This document shows, in pieces, positions 17,412-25,810 of a DNA stretch of 64,000 nt. The stretch is from an uncultured Niabella sp. (GTDB taxonomy: Bacteria; Bacteroidota; Bacteroidia; Chitinophagales; Chitinophagaceae), in NCBI GenBank assembly GCA_934486785.1, contig CAKSQK010000005.1, forward strand, positions 1 through 64,000. The letters are read 5' to 3'. The position numbers were made by a program, and so were the translations under genes. Numbering within the stretch: position 1 is the stretch's first letter; the number at the start of each line of letters is the position of its first letter. Under the pieces are notes generated by a model, which worked only from the letters and a program-made list of their open reading frames with translations, was not told the origin of the DNA and did no database searches.

Positions 17412-18953
17412 TTATACGCTTGTCTTATCTACCAGTACATCTCCTGTCATATTTTCCGGTATGGGCAGCTTCATAAAGGTAAGAATTGTAGGTGCAATAT
17501 CACCAAGTTTTCCTTCTTTGATCTCGCCACGCCAGTTGTTGTCTATAATAAAAAGCGGCACCAGATTCATGGTGTGCGCTGTGTTGGGCGAGCCATCTTC
17601 ATTGATCAGGAAGTCACTGTTGCCATGGTCTGCCGTAAGAAAAATGACGTAATCCTGTTTTAGCGCTTCGGTAACGATCTGCTCCACGCAGCGGTCTACT
17701 GTTTCCACGGCTTTAATAGCTGCGCTAAAAACGCCCGTGTGGCCCACCATGTCGGCATTGGCAAAGTTCAGGCAAATAAAGTCGGCAGTTTTATTTTGAA
17801 TTTCAGGCAAGATTGCCTCGGTCAGTTCGTATGCGCTCATTTCGGGCTGTAGGTCATAAGTGGCCACTTTGGGCGAAGCTTTTAATATCCTGCTTTCGCC
17901 TTCAAAAGGCGTTTCACGTCCGCCGCTGAAAAAGAAAGTTACGTGCGGGTACTTTTCAGTTTCGGCAATCCTTATTTGCTTCAGGTCGTTGCGTGCAATT
18001 ACTTCGCCAATGGTGTTGGTAAGGTCTTCATTAAGGAAAATTGATTTTATGCCAATAAATTTCTGGTCGTACACCGTCATGGTGGTATAGTCCAGCCTCA
18101 GGGCTTTCATGCCAAAATCAGGATAGTCGGTTTGCGTTAGCACTTCGGTTATTTCCCGGCAGCGGTCAGTGCGAAAGTTAAAGCAAAGCACATGGTCGCC
18201 TTCTTTAATGGTAGCCGTTGGCATGCCGTTTTCATTTAGAATGACGGTGGGCTTTATAAACTCATCAGTTATATTTTCTTCATAGCTTTGTTTTACGGCA
18301 TCAATGGCAGAGGTTGCCGTGGCGCCTGTGCCATGCACCATGGCGTTATATGCCAGGGCCACACGCTCCCATCTTTTATCTCGGTCCATAGCATAATACC
18401 GGCCATCAACAGTGGCTATTTTGCCTACGCCCACTTCATTCAGGTGGTTTTGCAGTTCTTCAATAAAACCAAGTCCGCTTTTAGGGTCGCAATCACGCCC
18501 GTCGGTAAAGGCGTGAATATACACTTCCGCCAACCCGTTGTCTTTACAAATATTGATCAGCGCCTTTAAATGATTGATGTGCGAGTGCACGCCGCCATCG
18601 CTCACAAGCCCCAGAAAGTGCAGCGGCTTGCCGTTTTCCCTGGCGGTTTGTATGGTTTGCAGCAGCACAGAATTGGCTGCAAGTTCGCCGCTTTTAATAG
18701 CCACATTAATACGCTGCAGCTCCTGGTACACAATGCGGCCAGCACCCAGGTTCAGGTGGCCTACCTCGCTGTTGCCCATTTGCCCTTCGGGCAAACCCAC
18801 CTGTTCGCCAAATGTGGTAAGCGTGGTATTGGGATACTGGCTGTATAAAGAATTGGTAAAGGGTACATTAGCATTTTGAATGGCATCTGCAGAAGCAACT
18901 TTTCCAAGTCCCCATCCGTCCATTATGATAAGAATAGCTCTTTTTTGCGACAT
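17412..18953 (-). CDS. gpmI: 2,3-bisphosphoglycerate-independent phosphoglycerate mutase
   Basis: 513 residues, the usual iPGM length. It interconverts 3- and 2-phosphoglycerate in glycolysis. The alkaline-phosphatase-superfamily metal site appears at the start (I-I-M-D-G-W-G). The phosphorylated Ser62 lies in G-N-S-E-V-G-H, and the C-terminal metal motif reads T-A-D-H-G-N-S-D. Start chosen at the ATG giving M-S-Q-K-R-A-I-L-I-I. It is likely a single transcription unit; the divergent neighbour starts at 19139. Confidence 0.97.
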   Translation of the reverse strand: MSQKRAILIIMDGWGLGKVASADAIQNANVPFTNSLYSQYPNTTLTTFGEQVGLPEGQMGNSEVGHLNLGAGRIVYQELQRINVAIKSGELAANSVLLQTIQTARENGKPLHFLGLVSDGGVHSHINHLKALINICKDNGLAEVYIHAFTDGRDCDPKSGLGFIEELQNHLNEVGVGKIATVDGRYYAMDRDKRWERVALAYNAMVHGTGATATSAIDAVKQSYEENITDEFIKPTVILNENGMPTATIKEGDHVLCFNFRTDRCREITEVLTQTDYPDFGMKALRLDYTTMTVYDQKFIGIKSIFLNEDLTNTIGEVIARNDLKQIRIAETEKYPHVTFFFSGGRETPFEGESRILKASPKVATYDLQPEMSAYELTEAILPEIQNKTADFICLNFANADMVGHTGVFSAAIKAVETVDRCVEQIVTEALKQDYVIFLTADHGNSDFLINEDGSPNTAHTMNLVPLFIIDNNWRGEIKEGKLGDIAPTILTFMKLPIPENMTGDVLVDKTSV

Positions 18954-19071
18954 ATTATTTTTTTTAACTGTTTGAAAATCATAATTTTTTAAAACAATGC
19001 ATCCGGGCAGGGTGCCGTTTAAAACGGTTAAAATTAATTAATTATCCTGATGCAGAATATGAATTATGGCA

Positions 19072-19079
19072 TATTTTTG
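19072..19079 (+). promoter_or_regulatory. TAnnTTTG promoter element of the DUF4783 gene
   Basis: TATTTTTG fits the Bacteroidetes -7 consensus, 60 bp before the ATG at 19139. The surrounding 185 bp between gpmI and this gene hold nothing else I can name. Confidence 0.4.
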
Positions 19080-19138
19080 AACATTATCAGGCATTTGCAA
19101 TAAAGACCAACGGAACGGAATTATTTAATAAATGATAA

Positions 19139-19528
19139 ATGAAAAAAAGTTTAACTCTTCTGGCGCTAAGTCTTGCATTTTGGGGTTTTGTACATGTAAA
19201 CGCACAAAATATTGATGGCGTTATTAATGGCATCAAACAGGGTAATGCTGTAACCATCACCTCGAATGTGGGTGGTAACCTGTTGCTGACCATTGCCGAT
19301 AAAAGCGGCTCATATAACAGCGCAGATGCTCAAAAAGTAATCAAAAGCTTTTTTGACAAGGCAAGCGTGAAGGGTTTTGATGTAAAGCACAAAGGCAACT
19401 CGCCAAAAGGCCGTTATGCAATTGGTACACTGGCCACGTCGCAGGGCAATTACCGTGTAAACATTTTTATGAAGCAAGAGGGTGGCAAAGAAGTGATCAA
19501 AGAACTTCGTTTTCAACTAATTGAGTAA
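19139..19528 (+). CDS. DUF4783 secreted protein
   Basis: 129 residues with a clean signal peptide (cleavage after V-N-A, residue about 22). The mature part matches DUF4783, an NTF2-like family of about 110 residues found in Bacteroidetes: G-V-I-N-G-I-K-Q-G-N-A near the start, F-F-x-K-A-S-V-K-G-F near the middle, and a C-terminal I-K-E-L-R-F. Function unknown. In many genomes it sits next to nadC, as here. Confidence 0.88.
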   Translation: MKKSLTLLALSLAFWGFVHVNAQNIDGVINGIKQGNAVTITSNVGGNLLLTIADKSGSYNSADAQKVIKSFFDKASVKGFDVKHKGNSPKGRYAIGTLATSQGNYRVNIFMKQEGGKEVIKELRFQLIE

Positions 19529-19568
19529 TGATTACAGTTGCATAAATTATTGTTTTAATAACCTGGTC

Positions 19569-19592
19569 AACCTCCTTATCGGAGGTTTTTTA
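19569..19592 (+). terminator. Rho-independent terminator
   Basis: AACCTCC (19569-19575) pairs with GGAGGTT (19581-19587), loop TTATC, followed by TTTTT. It ends the DUF4783 transcript before nadC. Confidence 0.9.
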
Positions 19593-19647
19593 ATGGTTGC
19601 CCGCCATGGTTCAGCGTGAGTTTGCAAAAGCCTTTTATCTTTACAGC

Positions 19648-20508
19648 ATGACAGATGATTTCAGGAAAAAACTTCATCACTTAATCCGGGAAGCGTTAAA
19701 AGAAGATATTGGCAGCGGAGACCATTCCACGCTGTCATGCATCAGCCCCGCTGAAAGGGGTAAAGCTGTTTTAAAAATCAAGCAGGACGGCATTTTGGCC
19801 GGGGTGGCAATTGCTAAAGAAATTTTTGAATTTCAGGAGCCGGACATCAGGTTTACTGCTTTAAAGCAGGATGGTGAAACCATGAGATCAGGTGAGCAAG
19901 CCTTTGAAGTTGAAGCCCGAATACATACCATTTTGCAATGCGAAAGACTGGTGCTGAATTGTATGCAGCGCATGAGCGGTATTGCCACACTTACAAAGCA
20001 ATACACGGATAAATTAAAGGGATATAAAACCCGGTTGCTCGATACGCGTAAAACCACGCCTAATTTTCGGCTGTTAGAAAAAGAAGCCGTTCGTATTGGC
20101 GGTGGTGTAAATCATAGGTTTGGGTTGTATGACATGATCATGCTGAAAGACAACCACATAGATTATGCCGGCGGCATTGAAGCTGCCATCAACAAAGCTT
20201 ATGAGTATGTGCAAAAAAACCAGCCTGATATTCAAATTGAAGTGGAAACGCGCAGCATAGAAGATGTGAAAAAAGTGCTGCAGGTGGGCATTGGCAAAGT
20301 ATTTCGTGTAATGCTGGATAACTACACGCCTGCACAAATTTCAGAGGCTTTGGACCTGATCAGCGGAAAGTTTGAAACAGAAGCAAGCGGTGGCATTAAT
20401 TTAGATACGATAGAAAGTTACGCGGCCACAGGTGTGGATTTTGTAAGTGTAGGTGGCCTGGTACACCAGGCAAGGAGTTTGGATTTGAGCTTAAAAGCAG
20501 TGATTTAA
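19648..20508 (+). CDS. nadC: Nicotinate-nucleotide pyrophosphorylase (carboxylating)
   Basis: 286 residues from the ATG at 19648. The frame opens at 19597, but that start lies right after the terminator and adds 17 unusual residues. NadC converts quinolinate and PRPP to nicotinate mononucleotide in de novo NAD synthesis. Motifs: E-D-I-G-S-G-D-H-S-T at the N-terminus, N-C-M-Q-R-M-S-G-I-A-T, L-D-T-R-K-T-T-P, G-G-G-x-N-H-R-F-G-L-Y-D, L-K-D-N-H, and E-A-S-G-G-I-N. The SUI1 gene follows 11 bp later. Confidence 0.97.
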   Translation: MTDDFRKKLHHLIREALKEDIGSGDHSTLSCISPAERGKAVLKIKQDGILAGVAIAKEIFEFQEPDIRFTALKQDGETMRSGEQAFEVEARIHTILQCERLVLNCMQRMSGIATLTKQYTDKLKGYKTRLLDTRKTTPNFRLLEKEAVRIGGGVNHRFGLYDMIMLKDNHIDYAGGIEAAINKAYEYVQKNQPDIQIEVETRSIEDVKKVLQVGIGKVFRVMLDNYTPAQISEALDLISGKFETEASGGINLDTIESYAATGVDFVSVGGLVHQARSLDLSLKAVI

Positions 20509-20519
20509 AAGAATTTATA

Positions 20520-20876
20520 ATGGCTAAAAATAAATCAGGCAACAAAGTGTTTGTGTACAGTACTGACCCGGGGTTTAATGCAAACCAATACCAGGATGAA
20601 GACCCGCATGAGTTGAAAACGCTGCTGCCGGCACAACAAAAACTTCGCCTGCAACTGGAAACAAAACACCGGGGCGGTAAAACAGCTACCGTAGTTTTGG
20701 GTTTTGCCGGTACTGATGCCGACCTGGCTGAACTTGCCAAAAAATTAAAATCATTTTGCGGAACCGGCGGTTCGGCCAAAGATGGGGAAATAATTATACA
20801 GGGCGACCAAAGGGACAGGCTGCTGCAATGGTTTGAAAAAAACGGCTATACAAATGTGAAGAAAAGTGGGGGATGA
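20520..20876 (+). CDS. SUI1/eIF1-like translation factor (YciH family)
   Basis: 118 residues with the SUI1 domain in the C-terminal 75 residues (T-K-H-R-G-G-K-T-A-T-V-V-L-G-F, K-S-F-C-G-T-G-G-S-A-K-D-G-E-I-I-I-Q-G-D-Q-R). YciH-type proteins influence start-site fidelity on the 30S subunit. It lies 11 bp after nadC and is probably in the same transcript. An imperfect hairpin at 20890-20916 may end it, but lacks a T-run. Confidence 0.92.
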   Translation: MAKNKSGNKVFVYSTDPGFNANQYQDEDPHELKTLLPAQQKLRLQLETKHRGGKTATVVLGFAGTDADLAELAKKLKSFCGTGGSAKDGEIIIQGDQRDRLLQWFEKNGYTNVKKSGG

Positions 20877-21066
20877 CAGGATACAAAAATCCCCAAAACT
20901 TTATCAGTATTGGGGACTCATCAAAAACCATTAACCATTAAACCTTATCCTATGAAAATTCTAAGTCAAAACTACGAAACATTTTTATATTTTCAGCAGG
21001 AAATTTTTCTAAACATAAATTTTCACATTTTTTTAGAACTCAATGTCTTACCATTAAGTGATCATT

Positions 21067-21639
21067 ATGCAGGATAACAGGAAAATATTAATTGCCATTA
21101 CCGGCGCCAGCGGTGCTGTTTACCCGCGGCGGCTTATAAATAAACTGCTGAAAATAAATGAGCAATGGAACGCTTTGGCCGTAGTGGCAACAGACAATGC
21201 CAAAGAGGTATGGCGTGTTGAAACAGGTGAAACTTTTACACAGCAAAATGGAATTGGTTATTTTGATAAGAATGATTTTTCGGCGCCCTTCGCTTCCGGC
21301 AGCGGCAAGTATGATACGATGATCATTATTCCCTGTTCCATGGGAACACTCGGAAGAGTGGCCAATGGAATTTCCAACGATTTGATTACCAGGGCTGCAG
21401 ATGTAATTTTAAAAGAAAAACGAAAACTGATCTGCGTAGTAAGAGAAACGCCGTACAACCTCATTCATATTCAAAACATGGAAAAAATAGCATTGGCAGG
21501 TGGCATTATCTGCCCGGCCACGCCTTCTTTTTACAGTGTGCCAAAAACTGTGGAAGAAGTTACAGACACGGTTGTTGACAGGGTTTTAGACCTTGCCGGG
21601 TTCGATATCAAAACGTACAGGTGGGGGCAGAACGGTTAG
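21067..21639 (+). CDS. ubiX: Flavin prenyltransferase UbiX
   Basis: 190 residues from the ATG at 21067 (a GTG at 21058 in frame is possible). UbiX makes the prenylated FMN cofactor for UbiD-type decarboxylases. Motifs: I-A-I-T-G-A-S-G-A near the N-terminus, the I-I-P-C-S-M-G-T-L motif, and K-L-I-C-V-V-R-E-T-P-Y-N-L-I-H near the C-terminal third. The stop overlaps by 4 bp the stop of the convergent iron-permease gene. Confidence 0.93.
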   Translation: MQDNRKILIAITGASGAVYPRRLINKLLKINEQWNALAVVATDNAKEVWRVETGETFTQQNGIGYFDKNDFSAPFASGSGKYDTMIIIPCSMGTLGRVANGISNDLITRAADVILKEKRKLICVVRETPYNLIHIQNMEKIALAGGIICPATPSFYSVPKTVEEVTDTVVDRVLDLAGFDIKTYRWGQNG

Positions 21640-22157
21640 TCGTTTCTTTTTTTATCAGTTACAATATCCGAAATATCATCTACTTTTTCTGAGATATCAT
21701 CTACTTTCTCTTCTATATCATCAACTTTTTCTCCAATATCTTCAATAGCTGTTTCAATTGATTGTGAAGATTTTATATCGGCTTCGCGTTTAGATTTATG
21801 CGACAGCCTGATGTAGAGTTTGTGCAACTGGTCCAGTTCATCTTCATTAAGGTCTTCAATATTTACCAGCCGGTTGCTGGCGCCCTTTACTGATGCGATC
21901 AGCTCGTTCAGTTTCAACTGGATGGCCTTAGATTCTTTGTTCTGCGACTTTTGAATTAAAAAAACCATTAAAAATGTAATAATGGTGGTTCCGGTGTTGA
22001 TCACCAGTTGCCATGCCTCTGAAAACTGAAAAATGGGGCCGGTAATGGCCCATGTAAGAACCAGCATAATGGCCACACCAAATGCTATGGAGGTGCCTGT
22101 GGCCTGTGTAACCGCATTGGCAAACCGTTCAAAAAAAGGGGTTTTAGTTTCGTTCAT
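21636..22157 (-). CDS. Low-affinity iron permease-like membrane protein
   Basis: 173 residues. Two membrane helices (about 25-45 and 50-70) with the family pattern F-A-V-x-x-T-x-x-x-G-S-x-x-A-F and I-N-T-x-T-T-I-I-T-F-L-M-V-F-L-I-Q-x-x-Q-N-x-x, characteristic of PF04120. The C-terminus is a coiled coil with three near-repeats of V-D-D-I-E/S-E-K (about 140-165). The family name comes from a yeast homologue; an iron function in bacteria is unproven. Confidence 0.88.
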   Translation of the reverse strand: MNETKTPFFERFANAVTQATGTSIAFGVAIMLVLTWAITGPIFQFSEAWQLVINTGTTIITFLMVFLIQKSQNKESKAIQLKLNELIASVKGASNRLVNIEDLNEDELDQLHKLYIRLSHKSKREADIKSSQSIETAIEDIGEKVDDIEEKVDDISEKVDDISDIVTDKKRND

Positions 22158-22241
22158 CTGATCATTTTAAAAACGTCAGGAAAAAATAATGCCAACCTTA
22201 TAAAAAAGATTGGCACTGAATAACATAAATGCATTTACATA

Positions 22242-22697
22242 TTAACCCACCGGAACTTTGAACGGTACTTTTTTAGGAGGCAGGCATTTTTTATCATCAC
22301 AGGTCTGGTACTCCACCGTGCCGGCTAAAGTGGTTTTTACGTTTGCCTTCAGGGTGATTCTTTGCACAAAACTAACCGTTTTTGAATATTGGTTGGCGCT
22401 GGCTTTCAATACCTTATCATAAAATTTTTCCATATTGCCCACTTCTTTCACTTTGCCTGAAAAAACCATTAAAGGGTTGCTGGTAAAACTAAACTCGGTT
22501 GGCAGGGCTATAGCATCTTTGGCCTGGGTTTGCGAATAAATATGCCAACCGGGTTGTAAGTTGGCCGTCATGTACACGTCGTACACCTTATCGCTTATTT
22601 TTTTAGCCGAAAATTTCCAATTTACAGGATCTGGCTGGGCGTTTGCCCCTATCATAAAAAATGCAATTGCAATAACAGACAGTAAAAATTTTTTCAT
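22242..22697 (-). CDS. Periplasmic DsbD N-terminal-domain protein
   Basis: 151 residues with a signal peptide (cleavage after A-N-A, residue about 20). The rest is a free-standing DsbD alpha domain: G-W-H-I-Y-S-Q near the middle and the redox pair in Y-Q-T-C-D-D-K-K-C-L-P-P. It would receive electrons from a membrane DsbD/CcdA and pass them to periplasmic thiol proteins. No dsbD or ccdA is adjacent. Confidence 0.9.
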   Translation of the reverse strand: MKKFLLSVIAIAFFMIGANAQPDPVNWKFSAKKISDKVYDVYMTANLQPGWHIYSQTQAKDAIALPTEFSFTSNPLMVFSGKVKEVGNMEKFYDKVLKASANQYSKTVSFVQRITLKANVKTTLAGTVEYQTCDDKKCLPPKKVPFKVPVG

Positions 22698-22809
22698 GAT
22701 GCTGTGGTTTTAGGCCGTAAAGATATTAAAATAACATGCGGGCCATCTTAAAAAAATACAAATTATAAACGTTTATAGGACGGTAATTGTTTGCAACCGG
22801 TTGCCATGA

Positions 22810-23802
22810 CTATTGCCACAGGTTGCTTAAAAAAGGTGCGGCCACAATGAATGCTACCGACAGCCAGAAGGCGATCCTGGGGTAAAGTTTTAACTCGCTG
22901 TTGAAATATCCGTAACCATGAATGGCAGCTGCAGGCAATAAAATAAGCACCCAGTTTTCAATACCTGTACCCACGTTAAAAAATGTAATTGCCAGTGCAA
23001 TAATGGCATAAATAAGAAACAGGTTCCAGGCTTTTCTTACGTGTACCAGCATGCGGCCGGAATGAGCATGTATGTAATAAATACCTGCCAGCAAGGGCAT
23101 CAGCACTAAAAATAAAGCCCCGGCGTGCCAGATGGTATATTTTTCAGGGCGCAGCGACATCATAAAGCCATTATAAAAATAGCTCCATGAAAAAGAATCA
23201 GTTAAATATAAAAAGAGAATCAGGAAATAAGATGGCGTGAGCAGGCCCAGCAGTAGCAGCAGCCATTCATTTAATTTAAATGGCCTTAATGTGCCCAGCG
23301 CAATGTACACCCAAAGCAGGAAAATTAAAGAAGGCAAGAATATAAGGCCAGACAATCCTAAAATCAGGCCTGCATTAAAAATGCTGCCGCGCGTAATTTT
23401 TTCGTTATGTGCTGAAAACAAAATAATGAACAGTAATATAAACAGAGTGGAAACAATGAGCGGCGATGAAAACCTGTTAAACTCCGGAAGCAGCGAAGTG
23501 ATGAGCATGTACGCCATTCCTGGTAAAAAATTGGCTTTCAACATCAACCGGTTGTTGTTGATGAATAATGTAAGCAGGTAAGTTTGTAAAAAAACCAGCA
23601 GGAAAGCCAGTATGGCAAAAAGCGATGGTAAGACAATGGCAGCCGGTTCAAAAAAATTTACAATATAACGGTAGGTCTCGCTGTCTCTTTGTTTAACAAT
23701 GGCCGGCGCGCTTTCAAAAAACGCAGGCAGTTTCAGCAAAACGCCAATGATGAAAAGCATGAAAATATTGCCCGGATTTTTTTGCCTGAATACGCCTATC
23801 AC
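22810..23802 (-). CDS. DUF6427 polytopic membrane protein
   Basis: 330 residues, mostly hydrophobic, about ten membrane helices. It opens with M-I-G-V-F-R-Q-K-N-P-G-N-I-F and carries a N-N-R-L-M-L-K-x-N-x-L-P-G segment, as in DUF6427 proteins of Bacteroidetes. Some databases mislabel these as carotene monooxygenases. Function not known. Confidence 0.8.
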   Translation of the reverse strand: MIGVFRQKNPGNIFMLFIIGVLLKLPAFFESAPAIVKQRDSETYRYIVNFFEPAAIVLPSLFAILAFLLVFLQTYLLTLFINNNRLMLKANFLPGMAYMLITSLLPEFNRFSSPLIVSTLFILLFIILFSAHNEKITRGSIFNAGLILGLSGLIFLPSLIFLLWVYIALGTLRPFKLNEWLLLLLGLLTPSYFLILFLYLTDSFSWSYFYNGFMMSLRPEKYTIWHAGALFLVLMPLLAGIYYIHAHSGRMLVHVRKAWNLFLIYAIIALAITFFNVGTGIENWVLILLPAAAIHGYGYFNSELKLYPRIAFWLSVAFIVAAPFLSNLWQ

Positions 23803-23856
23803 TATAAAAATTATTGTGACAAAAATAATGTTCTTGTCGCAAGTTGTGGGTGAAAC

Positions 23857-23888
23857 AAAAAATCCCGGCGGTTGAAGTCGGGATTTTT
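23857..23888 (-). terminator. Rho-independent terminator of the G/W/Y-rich protein gene
   Basis: AAAAATCCCG (23857-23866) and CGGGATTTTT (23879-23888) are perfect 10-bp complements with a 12-nt loop and T-rich flanks on both strands. It lies 20 bp past the stop at 23909. Confidence 0.9.
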
Positions 23889-23908
23889 ATTTTTAGCAGG
23901 ATCGAATT

Positions 23909-25501
23909 TTAAAATCTTACTTTGGCAAAGGAGATGTTGTTTTTATAGCGGTAAGGCATAAGCAGCTCATTAGTGCCCACCTGCCTTGCATAGCGCGGCA
24001 TAAAGTCAACGTGCTTATCTTTTGCCTGAATGCCCTCTGCCTCGCGCATGGAGCCGCTTTGGCTGATCACAATATTTTCAAGCATGGCAATTTTACCGGC
24101 ATTGTTAAGTAAAAAATGCATATCGTTGCCGCTGTTCAGTATCTGGTAAGAAATGCTGCCATCGGTTTCAGTGTCTTCCTGGCGCTTAACAATTACATTA
24201 TCCCAGGTTTTGTTGCCATCACTGTCAAAAGAAACCACTACGATATTATCAGCATGGTACCGAGAGTAGCCGCCGTAATACCCAGGACCACCCCATCCCC
24301 ACGGGCCGCCCCACCAGTAGCTGCGGTAAAAATAAGGCGAGTAAAAACGGTAGGGGCTCCAGTAACCCCATGAGCCATAACCGCCATATCCCCATGGTCC
24401 CCAGGCGCCCCAGCCCGGCCCCCAAGCGCCACCCCAGTAGCCCCACCTGTTCCAGGCATTGCCTCCGGTGCTGTACAAGGCTTCGCTGCTTACGGTAAAA
24501 CTGCCATCATTGTGCAATACAATGTTATTAATAAAGTAGTCGTTAAATACTGATTTTAAAGATGCGCCCTTATTTCGTGCCCGCTTGCGCAGGTCTTCAT
24601 CAAAAAGCCAGGTTTTTTCAAAAATCCGCTGGCCGCCTGCCTTGTGAAAGGCTGATACATACAAGCCATCCATGCCACCTTTTGCGGTATTGCTGAATAA
24701 AGACGTGAGCAGGTAGCGCTGGTTTTGCTCATCCACTTTCAGTTTAATATCATCCAGGAATATTTCACCCATGCCAATAGCGCTGCCCAGGTCGTACCGC
24801 TTAAAATCCGTGCCGGCGCTTTTTTCAATAAGGCTGGCATTGGCAATGTTCCCGCTTTTCAACCTGTTGTATTTAATAAACGCAAAACTGCCTTCATTGG
24901 TGAGGTGATAATTGCCCAGGCGGTACGTGTCATCTTCCATGGGAACTGTAAACTGTTCTTCCTGAACCAAGTTCAGATCGTTGTCGTACAGTTTTGTTGT
25001 AAAGTTATACAGGCTCCTGTCGCGGCGGTTGATTTTAAAAAGCATTATTCTTCGGCCATCTTCGCTGCTTACAGAATTATAAATTTTACTTTCTGCTTTG
25101 TAAGAGATCATTGTTGTGTCAAGCACTTTTGCAGCCTCCAGTATACGCCCGTTGGGTTCCACTCTTGCACCCATCAGGTACACTACGTTGCCATCCTGGT
25201 ATTGATATACAAGGTTGGCATTGCTTCTTGTGGAAAAAAAAGAAATATCCAGCAGGTTCTGCCTGTCGGGCAGATCACTGATGGGTACATCTTCCAAAAG
25301 GCGCAGGTTTTCATCATACACACTGATACGGTTTTTGCCTTTCACCTCCTTGTACACAAGGTAGTTATTGGCAATCCGGCCTAGGATTTCAAAGTTCATG
25401 CGCTGCACATCTGCTTTGTCCACATCGGCATAAATAATGTCTTGTGCATTTGTAAAATGAGCGGTTAAAAGCAGTAAAACTGGTAAAAATATTTTTTTCA
25501 T
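23909..25501 (-). CDS. Secreted protein with Gly/Trp/Tyr-rich insert, family unknown
   Basis: 530 residues with a signal peptide (cleavage after T-N-A, about residue 19). Residues 20-340 and 415-530 look like beta-propeller-type repeats, with runs such as V-Y-D-E-N-L-R-L-L and L-Y-D-N-D-L-N-L-V. Between them, at about 347-413, is a low-complexity segment made almost only of G, W, Y, P, A, S, R and F (for example W-G-Y-W-G-G-A-W-G-P-G-W-G), unusual within a folded protein. I recognise no family name. Cell-surface or periplasmic location is inferred. Confidence 0.8.
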   Translation of the reverse strand: MKKIFLPVLLLLTAHFTNAQDIIYADVDKADVQRMNFEILGRIANNYLVYKEVKGKNRISVYDENLRLLEDVPISDLPDRQNLLDISFFSTRSNANLVYQYQDGNVVYLMGARVEPNGRILEAAKVLDTTMISYKAESKIYNSVSSEDGRRIMLFKINRRDRSLYNFTTKLYDNDLNLVQEEQFTVPMEDDTYRLGNYHLTNEGSFAFIKYNRLKSGNIANASLIEKSAGTDFKRYDLGSAIGMGEIFLDDIKLKVDEQNQRYLLTSLFSNTAKGGMDGLYVSAFHKAGGQRIFEKTWLFDEDLRKRARNKGASLKSVFNDYFINNIVLHNDGSFTVSSEALYSTGGNAWNRWGYWGGAWGPGWGAWGPWGYGGYGSWGYWSPYRFYSPYFYRSYWWGGPWGWGGPGYYGGYSRYHADNIVVVSFDSDGNKTWDNVIVKRQEDTETDGSISYQILNSGNDMHFLLNNAGKIAMLENIVISQSGSMREAEGIQAKDKHVDFMPRYARQVGTNELLMPYRYKNNISFAKVRF

Positions 25502-25810
25502 GTGTTATTCTTTTATGTTTTAATGGCCACGTACCTGCCTGCCGGTAGGCTGCAAACGCCATAATTATAACGGTTTATCTAAATTATTCTTATGGCTGTA
25601 CATGGCGGCATTTATTGTTGTAAAGTTAATACGGATAAATATGATACAATCAGTGCATTGCCAAAAACGCTTACGCGTTGCATAAATATAACTTTTCTTT
25701 TAAAATAAAGTTGGGGGCCGGAAAAATAAAGTTTTTGGTTATTTGATGTTGGAACCGTGGAATTGTATAAACTTTGCAGCTTGTCTCAATAAAATAAGAC
25801 AAACAGGAAA
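25502..25810. other. Divergent intergenic region upstream of kup
   Basis: 309 bp between the secreted-protein gene and kup. It holds one palindromic element (25534-25553). I found no convincing TAnnTTTG box (AAACTTTG near 25768-25777 is a weak match) and no riboswitch I can name. Confidence 0.4.
25534..25553. repeat. Dispersed 20-bp palindromic element
   Basis: CCTGCCTGCCGGTAGGCTGC matches 18 of 20 positions of the element inserted in the tRNA relic at 60901-60920 (read on the minus strand). It can form a short hairpin around CCGG. It behaves like a small REP-type repeat scattered in the genome. Confidence 0.65.

Noticed and set aside
20953..21078. 41-codon frame before ubiX
   Set aside because: No homology recognised, AT-rich, and it runs into ubiX in another frame; likely untranslated.
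25680..25810. Riboswitch upstream of kup
   Set aside because: I could not find the conserved core of any class known to me, including the c-di-AMP type.
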